Source: Pseudomonas maioricensis (GTDB taxonomy: Bacteria; Pseudomonadota; Gammaproteobacteria; Pseudomonadales; Pseudomonadaceae). Taken from it: a DNA stretch of 64,000 bases. The position numbers and the translations under genes are program-made. The stretch lies in the NCBI RefSeq assembly GCF_022790535.1, contig NZ_LOHG01000011.1, positions 149,820 to 213,819 on the forward strand, given 5' to 3'. Every line of letters starts with the position of its first letter. Position 1 is the first letter of the stretch. Under the pieces are notes generated by a model. The model was not told where the DNA came from. It saw nothing but the letters and a program-made list of their open reading frames with translations, and did no database searches. This document shows positions 37,393-45,953 of this stretch, piece by piece.

Positions 37393-37788
37393 GTGCCTCG
37401 CCCCGATAGATGACCAATCATGACCCTGAGAGTCGCCGACCACACCGTTCTCAATGGAGCGCTCGCCCCCTGTCATAGTTCCAGAGCATCATGATCCGAC
37501 CACGGCAGTGAGGTAGCCAACGCTTGAATAGTCCAGACTGGCCGGGATCAATCCGGGTCCTGACAGCGGTCTCAAAGACCGCCTGGCAAAGGAATGGCAA
37601 GTAGTAGTACTCGCGGATGGGGTACTCGCACCTCCAGGCGTCTGACGGCACCGAAGGTTCGCGCATGTGTCGACTTAACGGTGCGTCGCGCTGACGCTTG
37701 GACAAAATGCCGACCTTTGGTCCGTCATCCCGATCAGACCGGCAGTAACGAAGTCGAATATTTCAACCCACCCGCTCAGGAGATGCCG
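37393..37788. other. Divergent intergenic region before the DUF4174 gene
   Basis: About 400 bases between divergent genes. An 84-codon minus-strand frame (37451-37705) is present but overlaps the upstream part of the neighbour's frame and shows no known domain. No gene is called. Confidence 0.4.
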
Positions 37789-38226
37789 ATGAAAAGCTAT
37801 ATAACCCCGCTGGCCTTGCTGCTTGGTATGGCGGGTAGCCAGGTGATGGCTCAGACTTCGTCCAACCCCCTGGACAGTGAGCGCTGGCAGTCCCGGCCGC
37901 TGATCGTGGTGGCGCCCAACGCCGGCGATGCTACCTGGCTGCAGTTCGAGCAGGACCTGATGAAGCCTGCCAACCGTGAAGCCTTCGTCGACCGCGAAAT
38001 GGTGCTGTATACCGTGGTGGGTGGAGTCGGTAAACGCAATGACCAAGCCCTGGACCCGCGCGCGACCTCAGCTCTGCTGAGCAGCCTTGGCGTTGAGCCC
38101 GACGGCCCGACCCGGTTGCTGCTGGTAGGTAAAGACGGCGGCACAAAAATTGACCAACACGCGCCACTGGACGTCAGCGTGGTCTTCGCGACCATCGACA
38201 AAATGCCGATGCGGCAGAATCGCTGA
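37789..38226 (+). CDS. DUF4174 secreted protein
   Basis: A 145-residue protein with a signal peptide (MKSYITPLALLLGMAGSQVMA). The mature part is a DUF4174 domain: RPLIVVAPNAGDATWLQFEQDL, FVDREMVLYTVVGGVG, TRLLLVGKDGGTKID, then a C-terminal FATIDKMPMRQ. It resembles a thioredoxin-like fold without the CxxC pair. The ATG at 37789 follows AGGAG by seven bases; another ATG six bases earlier overlaps the ribosome binding site. Function unknown; periplasmic. Confidence 0.85.
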   Translation: MKSYITPLALLLGMAGSQVMAQTSSNPLDSERWQSRPLIVVAPNAGDATWLQFEQDLMKPANREAFVDREMVLYTVVGGVGKRNDQALDPRATSALLSSLGVEPDGPTRLLLVGKDGGTKIDQHAPLDVSVVFATIDKMPMRQNR

Positions 38227-38384
38227 CCCGGTGATTTCTCGACCTGTCGCGGCCTTGAGCGCAGAATTGACAGGGCAAGCGTCGTGACGGGACGTTAGTG
38301 TCCGGTTGTGACCAGTAGTAATCCCTTCCTCCCCCGCCGCGCCTTGTCTGACGATCAATTAACACCTGCACAAAAGAGTACCCG

Positions 38385-38840
38385 ATGGGCTACACCATTC
38401 GAAAAGCAGTCAGCCAGGACGCTACAGCAATAAGCCTGGTCATCGTGACCACACTGCGCGAATCCAATGCTCAGGATTATTCGCCAGACATCATTGAGTC
38501 CGTGCAGCAAAGCTTTTCACCATCGGCGATCCTTGGCTTTCTAGCCAACCGGCAGGTGTATGTGGCGAGCATCGACAGCCATGTCATCGCAACGGGCAGC
38601 CTCGATCAGGACACTGTCCGAAGTGTATTCGTTGACCCGGCCCATCAGGGGAATGACATAGGGACTCAGCTGATATCGACACTCGAGGCAACAGCTGCGC
38701 TGAACGGAGTGAGACGGTTGCGGGTCCCATCCTCGATCACTGCAGAAGGATTTTATCGCTCGCTGGGTTTTCAGAAAATCAGGGACGAGTTTCACGGTGC
38801 CGAGCGCACCATCATCATGGAAAAAGTTCTGGCCGTATGA
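38385..38840 (+). CDS. GNAT-family N-acetyltransferase
   Basis: A 151-residue acyltransferase. The acetyl-CoA loop lies in VFVDPAHQGNDIGTQLIS, where the usual Q/R-x-x-G-x-G/A has Asp-Ile-Gly. The C-terminal RVPSSITAEGFYRSLGFQKI is the standard GNAT beta-bulge region. The substrate is unknown. It is followed by the ABC exporter on the same strand after about 80 bases. Confidence 0.88.
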   Translation: MGYTIRKAVSQDATAISLVIVTTLRESNAQDYSPDIIESVQQSFSPSAILGFLANRQVYVASIDSHVIATGSLDQDTVRSVFVDPAHQGNDIGTQLISTLEATAALNGVRRLRVPSSITAEGFYRSLGFQKIRDEFHGAERTIIMEKVLAV

Positions 38841-38918
38841 TCCGCGCCCCTGATCAAAAACCCTCAACGCAGCCTTTAAATGCCAGAATCTGCGCACTGG
38901 ATCGTTTTGGAGACCACC

Positions 38919-40772
38919 ATGCTTCGCGCGTTTGAACAATGGCTCGACCCCTTCCCGCCCGATGAAGTACCGCCACCGCCTGACGGCCTGGCCCGTTTTC
39001 TGTGGGCCTGCACACGCGGCGCACGCGGCTATATCCTTGCCCTTGCGTTACTCAGTGCCGGTGTGTCGATTTACGAAGCCTGGCTCTTTTCGTTTCTCGG
39101 CCAGGTCGTGGACCTGCTGTCGACCTGGCAGGCTGGCGGCGATGCGGCCTTACAGGAAAGCCGCGTGCTGTGGGGTATCGGCATCGTATTGCTGACCAGC
39201 ATCGGCCTCGTAGCGTTGCGCACGATGGTTCAGCATCAGGTATTGGCGATCAACCTGCCCTTGCGCCTGCGCTGGGATTTCCATCGACTGATGTTGCGCC
39301 AAAGCCTGTCTTTCTTTTCCGATGAGTTCTCCGGGCGAGTCACCACCAAGGTGATGCAGACTGCCCTGTCTGTGCGCGATGTGCTGTTCACGATCATCGA
39401 GATCGCACCGGGGATCGGGGTCTACTTCATCGCGATCATCGCGCTGGCTGGTGCTTTTGACCTGAAGCTGATGCTGCCTTTTATTGCCTGGGTGGCGTTG
39501 TTCGGTCTGGCCATGCGTTATTTCGTGCCCCGCCTGGGTAAGGTCGGCCAGGAACAGGCCAATGCGCGGTCATCGATGACCGGACGTATTTCGGACGCCT
39601 ACACCAACATCACCACGGTAAAGCTGTTCTCACACTCCAAACGTGAAGCGCACTTCGCCCGCGCCGCCATGGAGGACTTCAAGCTGACCGGCTTACGCCA
39701 GATGCGTCTGGTCAGCCAGTTCGAGATCGTCAACCAGGCATTGGTAGTGGCGTTGATCATGGGCGCAGGCGGTTATGCCCTGTGGCTGTGGCATCAAGGC
39801 CAGGTTGGCACCGGCGCGGTTGCAGCAATTACCGCCATGGCGCTACGCATCAATGGCATGTCGCACTGGATCATGTGGCAAATGACTTCGCTGTTCGAGA
39901 ACATCGGTACCGTACAGGACGGCATGGCCACTCTGACCCGCGGCCCCAAGGTACAGGATGCGCCGGACGCGGACGCTCTGGTGACCACGGGTGGCGCGGT
40001 CACCTTCGATAATGTCAGCTTCAACTACAACGGCGAGCGCCAGGTGCTTGATGGCCTGAGCCTGACTATTCGGCCGGGTGAAAAAATCGGCTTGGTGGGT
40101 CGTTCCGGCGCTGGTAAATCCACACTGATCAACCTGCTGTTACGCTTCTATGACGTCGACAAAGGCGAGATTCGCATCGACGGACAAAACATCGCGCACG
40201 TCACTCAGGACAGTCTGCGCAGCGCCATCGGCATGGTCACTCAAGACACGTCCCTGCTGCACCGCTCCATTCGCGACAACATCGCCTATGGCCGTCCCGA
40301 TGCGACTGACGAGCAAATCCGTACGGCGGCGGCCAATGCCCAGGCTGATGGATTTATCAGCCAGCTCAGCGACAAACAAGGTCATAGCGGCTACAACACG
40401 CTGGTGGGCGAGCGCGGCATCAAGCTTTCCGGCGGCCAGCGTCAGCGCGTCGCGATTGCCCGGGTGATGCTCAAGAATGCCCCGATCCTGCTGCTTGACG
40501 AGGCCACCAGCGCGCTGGACTCGGAGGTCGAGGTGGCCATCCAGGAAAGCCTTGATGAAATGATGGAGGGCAAGACCGTGATCGCCATCGCCCATCGTCT
40601 GTCCACGATTGCAGCCATGGACCGGCTCATCGTCATGGATGACGGACGCATCATAGAGCAAGGCACCCACGCCGAGTTGCTTGTCAGGAATGGTACCTAT
40701 GCACGGCTATGGCACCACCAGAGCGGCGGGTTTCTGGGCGAGGATCAGGGCGTGGTTGAACCCATTGAATAG
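38919..40772 (+). CDS. ABC transporter, fused permease and ATPase (MsbA-like exporter)
   Basis: A 617-residue half-transporter. Six membrane helices fill about residues 30-340. The nucleotide-binding domain has Walker A GRSGAGKST, the signature LSGGQRQRVAIARVML, Walker B ILLLDEATSALDSE and the H-loop IAIAHRLSTI. It works as a homodimer or with a partner and exports a lipid, peptide or drug. ATG at 38919 is preceded by GGAG; an earlier in-frame start at 38880 adds residues unlike the family. It ends eight bases before the convergent MDR gene. Confidence 0.93.
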   Translation: MLRAFEQWLDPFPPDEVPPPPDGLARFLWACTRGARGYILALALLSAGVSIYEAWLFSFLGQVVDLLSTWQAGGDAALQESRVLWGIGIVLLTSIGLVALRTMVQHQVLAINLPLRLRWDFHRLMLRQSLSFFSDEFSGRVTTKVMQTALSVRDVLFTIIEIAPGIGVYFIAIIALAGAFDLKLMLPFIAWVALFGLAMRYFVPRLGKVGQEQANARSSMTGRISDAYTNITTVKLFSHSKREAHFARAAMEDFKLTGLRQMRLVSQFEIVNQALVVALIMGAGGYALWLWHQGQVGTGAVAAITAMALRINGMSHWIMWQMTSLFENIGTVQDGMATLTRGPKVQDAPDADALVTTGGAVTFDNVSFNYNGERQVLDGLSLTIRPGEKIGLVGRSGAGKSTLINLLLRFYDVDKGEIRIDGQNIAHVTQDSLRSAIGMVTQDTSLLHRSIRDNIAYGRPDATDEQIRTAAANAQADGFISQLSDKQGHSGYNTLVGERGIKLSGGQRQRVAIARVMLKNAPILLLDEATSALDSEVEVAIQESLDEMMEGKTVIAIAHRLSTIAAMDRLIVMDDGRIIEQGTHAELLVRNGTYARLWHHQSGGFLGEDQGVVEPIE

Positions 40773-40780
40773 CGCGACCG

Positions 40781-41782
40781 TCATTTGATCTTGACCACAA
40801 CTTTGCCTCTGGCCCGCCCTTTAGCCAGGTATTCGAGCGCGTCTTTTGCTTGCTCGAACGCAAAAACCTTGTCGATCACCGGACGAATCTGTTCGGCTTC
40901 AAGCAACTTGGCAATCTCGCCGAGTTGATCGCCGTCGGGCCGAACGAAGAGGAAGGAATAGGTCACCCCTCTGTTTCTTGTGAGCCGCATAATCCTGCGG
41001 CTCATAAGCCCAAAGATGAAGCCAAGCAAGCTGTTCAATCCGCGTGCACGGGCGAACGCTTTATCCAAAGGGCCAACCAGCGAAACGATCTTGCCGCCAG
41101 GCTTGAGAACGTCAACGGACTTCTCTATCGCGTCGCCCCGGAGCGTTCCGAGCACCAGATCGTAGTCACTTAGCACCGTCTCGAATGCCTGCTTCTTGTA
41201 ATCGATCACCGTCTCTGCACCCAAACTGCTGACCAGTTGCACATTGGCCGTACTGGTATTGGTTGCCACTTTGGCGCCGAGATATCTCGCAAGCTGGATC
41301 GCAAAACTGCCAATGCCTCCAGAGCCGGCCGGAATAAATACTTTATGGCCCGGTTGAAGATCAGCACGTTCCCTGAACGCTTGCCACGAGGTCAGCCCAA
41401 CCATCGGAATCGACGCCGCTTGCACAAAGTCCAGGTTGGCTGGTTTCAATGCGGCCGCGCTTTGCGGTACAACCGCAAACTCGGCGATTGAGCCGGTGCC
41501 GAGGTCGAACAGGCTGGCGAAGATCGCATCCCCAACCTTGAAGCGAGTCACGCCGCTACCGACCGCGGTGATTACGCCAGCCAGGTCACTGCCCAGAACG
41601 GCGGGCAGCTGGAACTTCAGGACGGGCTTGAAGATGCCGGTTGGGATCATGTTGTCGATAGGATTGATCCCGGCAGCGTGCACTTCGACCAACACTTCAT
41701 CGGGCTTTAACACTGGCAGTGAAACCTGAGCAAAGCCCACATCAGGGGATTTGCCGTAGCGTTTAAAAACAAGCGCTTTCAT
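40781..41782 (-). CDS. NADP-dependent MDR oxidoreductase (quinone reductase-like)
   Basis: A 333-residue zinc-free medium-chain reductase. GINPIDNMIPTGIF and LGSDLAGVITAVGSGVTRFKVGD mark the N-terminal domain. The nucleotide motif is GHKVFIPAGSGGIGSFAIQLARYLGAKV. The C-terminus FEQAKDALEYLAKGRARGKVVVKI is typical of quinone or enone reductases. Third gene on the minus strand after the alkene reductase and an SDR, all facing away from a TetR regulator. Likely reduces reactive enones or quinones (inference). Confidence 0.9.
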   Translation of the reverse strand: MKALVFKRYGKSPDVGFAQVSLPVLKPDEVLVEVHAAGINPIDNMIPTGIFKPVLKFQLPAVLGSDLAGVITAVGSGVTRFKVGDAIFASLFDLGTGSIAEFAVVPQSAAALKPANLDFVQAASIPMVGLTSWQAFRERADLQPGHKVFIPAGSGGIGSFAIQLARYLGAKVATNTSTANVQLVSSLGAETVIDYKKQAFETVLSDYDLVLGTLRGDAIEKSVDVLKPGGKIVSLVGPLDKAFARARGLNSLLGFIFGLMSRRIMRLTRNRGVTYSFLFVRPDGDQLGEIAKLLEAEQIRPVIDKVFAFEQAKDALEYLAKGRARGKVVVKIK

Positions 41783-41922
41783 GGTGCTCTGATTCCGAAT
41801 AATGTGCGGGGAAATCCCGGCAGGCTAAGCGCATCCCCTGTGTGCGTTTTTTCAAAGCCCCCTGCCGAGTGCTCCCCGCAAACAACTTCGCAGGAAGCCT
41901 GTATGTTACGAAACCAGAACCA

Positions 41923-42711
41923 TCAGGCTTTCGGCTGATAGCGCTCGGCGGCATGGGCCTGGCGGATGTCAGACAACAAGCCCTGACGCGCTCCATCCAG
42001 TGCATCCCAGCGCTCTGCGACGTGCAGCGGTGGAATGGTCACGAGTTCACGGCGGTCGAACCCGACCAGAGCGGCATCGACCAGCTCATCAACCTCCATT
42101 ACATCGGCAATGGTATTAACGTCGATTCCCGCCCTCTCCCATATCTCAGTGCGCGTCGCGGCAGGCAGAACGGCCTGGACATAAACGCCCTTTGGAGAGA
42201 GTTCAAGGTTCAGGCCTTGAGACAGGAACAGCACAAACGCTTTGGTAGCACCATAAATCGTCATGCCAAACTCGGGTGCCAGGCCCACCACCGAGCCGAT
42301 ATTGATGATTGAGCCTGTACCTGACTGAGCAAAACGCGGGGCGACTGCGGCGGCCAAGCGGGTCAGCGCAGTGATGTTAAGGGTGATCAGGTTCTCGATA
42401 GCGTCTGCTTCCTGCTGGACGAACCCGCCCGACTGAGCCATGCCAGCGTTGTTGATGAGAATGCCAATATCAGCGTCGTCGCGCAGGCGAGCTTCAAGTG
42501 CAGTGAGGTCCGCAGCCCGGGTCAAATCGGCTTGCAGCACTTCAACTGCAACGCCGTTTTCTTCGCGCAAGTGCGCTGCCAGCGCGTCAAGGCGGGTCTT
42601 GTCACGTGCCACCAGCACCAGGTTATGACCACGGCTGGCGAAGCGTTTGGCGTAGGTGGCGCCGATACCGGTAGAGGCGCCGGTGATGAGTACAGTAGCG
42701 AGCTTTGTCAT
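41923..42711 (-). CDS. SDR family oxidoreductase
   Basis: A 262-residue classical SDR. Cofactor motif TGASTGIGATYAKRFASRG at residue 9, NNAG near 91, catalytic Ser in INIGSVVGLAPEFG and YGATKAF as the YxxxK pair. The EVDELVDAALVGFDRRE segment near the C-terminus is common in a Pseudomonas subgroup. ATG at 42711 follows AAGGATTCCC. It lies 49 bases downstream of the alkene reductase gene, so both are probably cotranscribed. The substrate is unknown. Confidence 0.9.
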   Translation of the reverse strand: MTKLATVLITGASTGIGATYAKRFASRGHNLVLVARDKTRLDALAAHLREENGVAVEVLQADLTRAADLTALEARLRDDADIGILINNAGMAQSGGFVQQEADAIENLITLNITALTRLAAAVAPRFAQSGTGSIINIGSVVGLAPEFGMTIYGATKAFVLFLSQGLNLELSPKGVYVQAVLPAATRTEIWERAGIDVNTIADVMEVDELVDAALVGFDRRELVTIPPLHVAERWDALDGARQGLLSDIRQAHAAERYQPKA

Positions 42712-42760
42712 GGGAATCCTTCAAAAATTGGGGTTCGATCAGGCGTGGTAGCTAAGCGCT

Positions 42761-43843
42761 TCAGCCGGAAATGGTCGGGTAGTCGGTATAACCTGCCGCG
42801 CCGCCGCCATAGAGCGTGGCCGGGTTGAGCTGCGCCAGTGTTGCTCCGGTTTTCAATCGCTCGACCAGATCCGGGTTGCTGATGAAAGGACGACCAAAGG
42901 CAACGAGGTCAGCCTTGTCAGCATTCAAATGCTCAGTGGCAAGTTTCAGGTCGTAGCCGTTATTGGCCAGATAGGTCTGCTTGAAGCGACTGCGCAGTGC
43001 CGCGTAGTCGAACTCGGCCACATCACGCGGACCACCCGTTGCGCCTTCCACCACATGCAGAAAAGCCACGCCCAGGGCACTGAGTTGCTCGACGATGTAC
43101 TCGTACTGCGGTTGCGGGTCGCTGCTGGAAATTGCATTGGCAGGCGAAACCGGTGAGATACGCACGCCCGTGCGCCCTGCCCCGATTTCTTCAACCACGG
43201 CCGTGACCACTTCCAGCAACAGGCGTGAGCGATTTTCGATAGAGCCACCGTAGGCATCAGTACGCTGGTTGGCACCGTCCTTGATGAACTGTTCCAACAG
43301 ATAGCCGTTGGCTCCGTGAATTTCCACACCGTCAAAACCAGCAGCAATGGCGTTGGCCGCTGCCTGACGAAAATCGTTGACGATGCCAGGCAGTTCCGCG
43401 AGTTGAAGCGCGCGCGGCTCGGAAACGTCAGCAAATTCATTGTTAACGAAGACCTTGGTCTGCGCCCGTAGCGCTGAAGGCGCGACCGGCGCTGCACCAC
43501 CCGGTTGCAAGTCAACGTGAGACACGCGGCCTACATGCCAAAGCTGGACAAAGATCCTTCCGCCCTCGGCATGCACAGCATCGGTAACCTTGCGCCAGCC
43601 CGCAATCTGTTCGGGCGTGTAAAGACCGGGTGTGTCCTGATAGCCCTGAGCCTGCGCTGAAACTTGTGTGGCCTCGGTGATGATCAGCCCTGCCGAAGCG
43701 CGCTGGGCATAGTAAGTGGCAGCCAATTCGCCGGGGACCAAGCCCGCACCGGCACGGTTACGGGTCAATGGCGCCATGACAACACGATTGGCGAGGGTCA
43801 GGTCGCCGAGGGCATAGGGTTCGAATAACGTTTTGTCGGACAT
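42761..43843 (-). CDS. Alkene reductase, old yellow enzyme family (NemA/xenobiotic reductase-like)
   Basis: A 360-residue FMN-dependent enone reductase. Markers are LFEPYALGDLTLANRVVMAPLTRNRAG, QLWHVGRVSH, and FDGVEIHGANGYLLEQFIKDG followed by GGSIENRSRLLLEVV. The His/Asn-type active site (HGAN with the flavin-stacked Tyr) is intact. Reduces activated C=C bonds, nitro-esters or N-ethylmaleimide-type electrophiles with NADPH. It is divergent from a TetR gene 130 bases away, the layout of nemR-nemA. ATG 43843 is taken as the start because MSDKTLFEPY is typical; the frame opens upstream to 43876. Confidence 0.93.
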   Translation of the reverse strand: MSDKTLFEPYALGDLTLANRVVMAPLTRNRAGAGLVPGELAATYYAQRASAGLIITEATQVSAQAQGYQDTPGLYTPEQIAGWRKVTDAVHAEGGRIFVQLWHVGRVSHVDLQPGGAAPVAPSALRAQTKVFVNNEFADVSEPRALQLAELPGIVNDFRQAAANAIAAGFDGVEIHGANGYLLEQFIKDGANQRTDAYGGSIENRSRLLLEVVTAVVEEIGAGRTGVRISPVSPANAISSSDPQPQYEYIVEQLSALGVAFLHVVEGATGGPRDVAEFDYAALRSRFKQTYLANNGYDLKLATEHLNADKADLVAFGRPFISNPDLVERLKTGATLAQLNPATLYGGGAAGYTDYPTISG

Positions 43844-43907
43844 TTGTTTTGGCTTCTGATGTGTGGATGAAGCCAATGATTACGGTCGCAATCTAAAATG
43901 TCAACGG

Positions 43908-43927
43908 TTTGATGTCGATCAACATCA
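43908..43927. promoter_or_regulatory. Palindromic operator candidate between the TetR and alkene reductase genes
   Basis: TTGATGT, six bases, ACATCAA: perfect seven-base arms in a 20-base site, 65 bases before the alkene reductase start and 47 before the TetR start. Size and position fit a TetR-family dimer controlling both divergent genes. Confidence 0.6.
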
Positions 43928-43974
43928 ATGTATAGTGTCGCACTCATAACGGTACAAACTTGAATGGGTAAGCG

Positions 43975-44568
43975 ATGAAAGTCACCAGGCAACAGGCCCA
44001 AGCGAATCGCGCGCACATTGTCGAAACCGCATCGGCCCTTTTTCGGGAACGCGGTTATGACGGGGTTGGCATTGCTGATCTGATGGCGGCGGCTGGCTTT
44101 ACTCAGGGCGGTTTCTACAAACACTTCCGCTCCAAGGCTGATCTGATGGCCGAGTCAGCCAGTTGCGGCATCGCCCAATCTGCAGCGCTGACGGCGGGAG
44201 CATCAGTTCAGGAGTTCATTGAGGTTTATCTTTCCCGCGAGCATCGCGACGACCGTTCCACCGGTTGCACGATGGCAGCGTTATGCGCAGATGCTGCGCG
44301 TAAGGAGGACGAGGTTCGGGCTACATTTGCTGCTGGTATCGAAACCCAACTGGCCACGCTACGAGAAGGCGCAGGGCATTCGGACGATACGGACTCTGCC
44401 CAATTACGCAAACGGCGTCTTGCTGTCATGGCGCAGGCACTCGGGGCAATCGTCCTGTCTCGTGCATGCCCGGATGACTCAACACTGGCCGATGAGATTC
44501 TCGCCGCCAGTCGCGAAGCTATTCTGGGGTCAGTGACTCCCTCTTCCGCTCCCGACAAGAAAATGTAA
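43975..44568 (+). CDS. TetR/AcrR-family transcriptional regulator
   Basis: A 197-residue repressor. The DNA-binding part is RAHIVETASALFRERGYDGVGIADLMAAAGFTQGGFYKHFRSK (residues about 12-54). The ligand domain includes REHRDDRSTGCTMAALCADAARK with two cysteines, Cys98 and Cys103, which recall the electrophile-sensing Cys of NemR-like repressors. It likely represses the reductase cluster transcribed the other way and itself through the palindrome at 43908-43927 (inference). Confidence 0.88.
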   Translation: MKVTRQQAQANRAHIVETASALFRERGYDGVGIADLMAAAGFTQGGFYKHFRSKADLMAESASCGIAQSAALTAGASVQEFIEVYLSREHRDDRSTGCTMAALCADAARKEDEVRATFAAGIETQLATLREGAGHSDDTDSAQLRKRRLAVMAQALGAIVLSRACPDDSTLADEILAASREAILGSVTPSSAPDKKM

Positions 44569-44624
44569 ACCCTTGAGTTGAAAACGCATGGCAAGGAGCT
44601 GCCGAAAGCCACTCACTTGCTGCG

Positions 44625-45824
44625 CTACGGTGCCATGCATAGACGGTCACGACCCGCATGCTTGGCGGTATAAAGCGCGGCATCAGCAGCACCGATCAAC
44701 GCTCCGGCACTGACTTGAGGCGCGACTGCAACCGCCAGCCCCAGGCTGATAGTGACCCTGGCACCTTCGCCCAATACCGGATGCGGAACATTGAGCTTGG
44801 CAACTGCCGCCCGCAGTGCTTCGGCTAACGTGCTGACTTTGTTGGCATCCGCATTAATCATCAACACCAGAATCTCTTCGCCACCAAAACGGAACGTCAA
44901 CGCTCCTGTGTTTTTTGCGGTCTGCTGAATAGTTTCGCTCAGCAATCTGAGGCAGGTATCGCCCTGCGGGTGGCCATAACTGTCGTTGTAGAGTTTGAAG
45001 TGATCGATATCCAGCAGGATCGCGGCCACTTTCGTGGGCGTCTGCAAGGCGTGCTCCCAAATGGACATCAGGACTTCTTCCTGATAGCGCCGGTTGAACA
45101 ATTGCGTGAGCGCATCAGTGCGGGCCATCTCCATCAATTGCACCTGCAACAAACGCCCTCTCAGCGCGAACAGATAGCTCATGCGGCTGCCCCGTTCCAG
45201 GAAATAAGACGCCATTAACAACAGCGCCACTGTGGCGACAAATAACAGTGCATTGGCTTGCCAGATCAGGAAGTCTGCAAAATTGGCAAGATAGGTCGTC
45301 ACCAACTGGATGATCAACATGACGCTCATCGCCAGCGCAGCGTAACGCAGCGGTAGCTGCTGGATCATCGTGCAATACACCATGAGCAACAGCATCCCCA
45401 ATTGATAATGAAGCCTGTAGGGGCTGTCGCTGTAGATCATGACCACCAACGGCATCAGCGACGCCAGTACGGTACCCATCGCTGCAGCGGTTTCCAGCGA
45501 CCATCGTTGTGTCAGACGTTGAACCAGCAGCAAAAGCACGATGAACAGAGGGGTAATCAGGCACAAGCGTCCGAGTGCGACGTAGGTGAATACATCGCGC
45601 AGTGTCAGCCAGTCGCTGATCAGGAACAGGTTGTAAACCAGCCCTCCTCCAATACCGACGATGGTGAGGAATTGACGCCGCTGCTCAAGTGTTTCTGCTT
45701 CGTAGCGTTGTTCAAGATCGTCGCTAAAGCGCAACGCACGCACGCCTGAGACGATGGTCTGCTCGACCTCGATCAGCGTTTGAGGATCTTTGGAGCTGGG
45801 GCGATCCAGGAGGGTATTCAGCAT
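44625..45824 (-). CDS. Membrane-bound diguanylate cyclase (GGDEF)
   Basis: A 399-residue protein. After an N-terminal cytoplasmic part of about 50 residues come about six membrane helices (to about residue 225), then a GGDEF domain with DALTQLFNRRYQEEVL, ILLDIDHFKLYNDSYGHPQGD and the signature FRFGGEEI. The motif has Ile where Phe or Tyr is usual; the four residues that matter most for catalysis are kept. Makes cyclic di-GMP. No RxxD inhibitory site is plain. The start at 45824 (MLNTLLDRPSSKDP) is chosen over upstream GTG 45950 and lacks a strong ribosome binding site. Confidence 0.88.
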   Translation of the reverse strand: MLNTLLDRPSSKDPQTLIEVEQTIVSGVRALRFSDDLEQRYEAETLEQRRQFLTIVGIGGGLVYNLFLISDWLTLRDVFTYVALGRLCLITPLFIVLLLLVQRLTQRWSLETAAAMGTVLASLMPLVVMIYSDSPYRLHYQLGMLLLMVYCTMIQQLPLRYAALAMSVMLIIQLVTTYLANFADFLIWQANALLFVATVALLLMASYFLERGSRMSYLFALRGRLLQVQLMEMARTDALTQLFNRRYQEEVLMSIWEHALQTPTKVAAILLDIDHFKLYNDSYGHPQGDTCLRLLSETIQQTAKNTGALTFRFGGEEILVLMINADANKVSTLAEALRAAVAKLNVPHPVLGEGARVTISLGLAVAVAPQVSAGALIGAADAALYTAKHAGRDRLCMAP

Positions 45825-45953
45825 GCGGCACCGCAACGACAAAAAGGAATCGGTTGGGATAGCTCGATTGAAACCTCTTGCTATCCAGATAACGGCAGCG
45901 ACCGGCAAAAGCGATCGCTCCGTTTTCGCGTTATGAGTGCCAGTGATCACGTT

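Noticed and set aside
37451-37705. 84-codon minus-strand frame upstream of the DUF421 partner gene
   Set aside because: The YPIREYYYLPFLCQAVFETA part looks slightly protein-like, but there is no known domain and no start signal; kept as noise or an old remnant.
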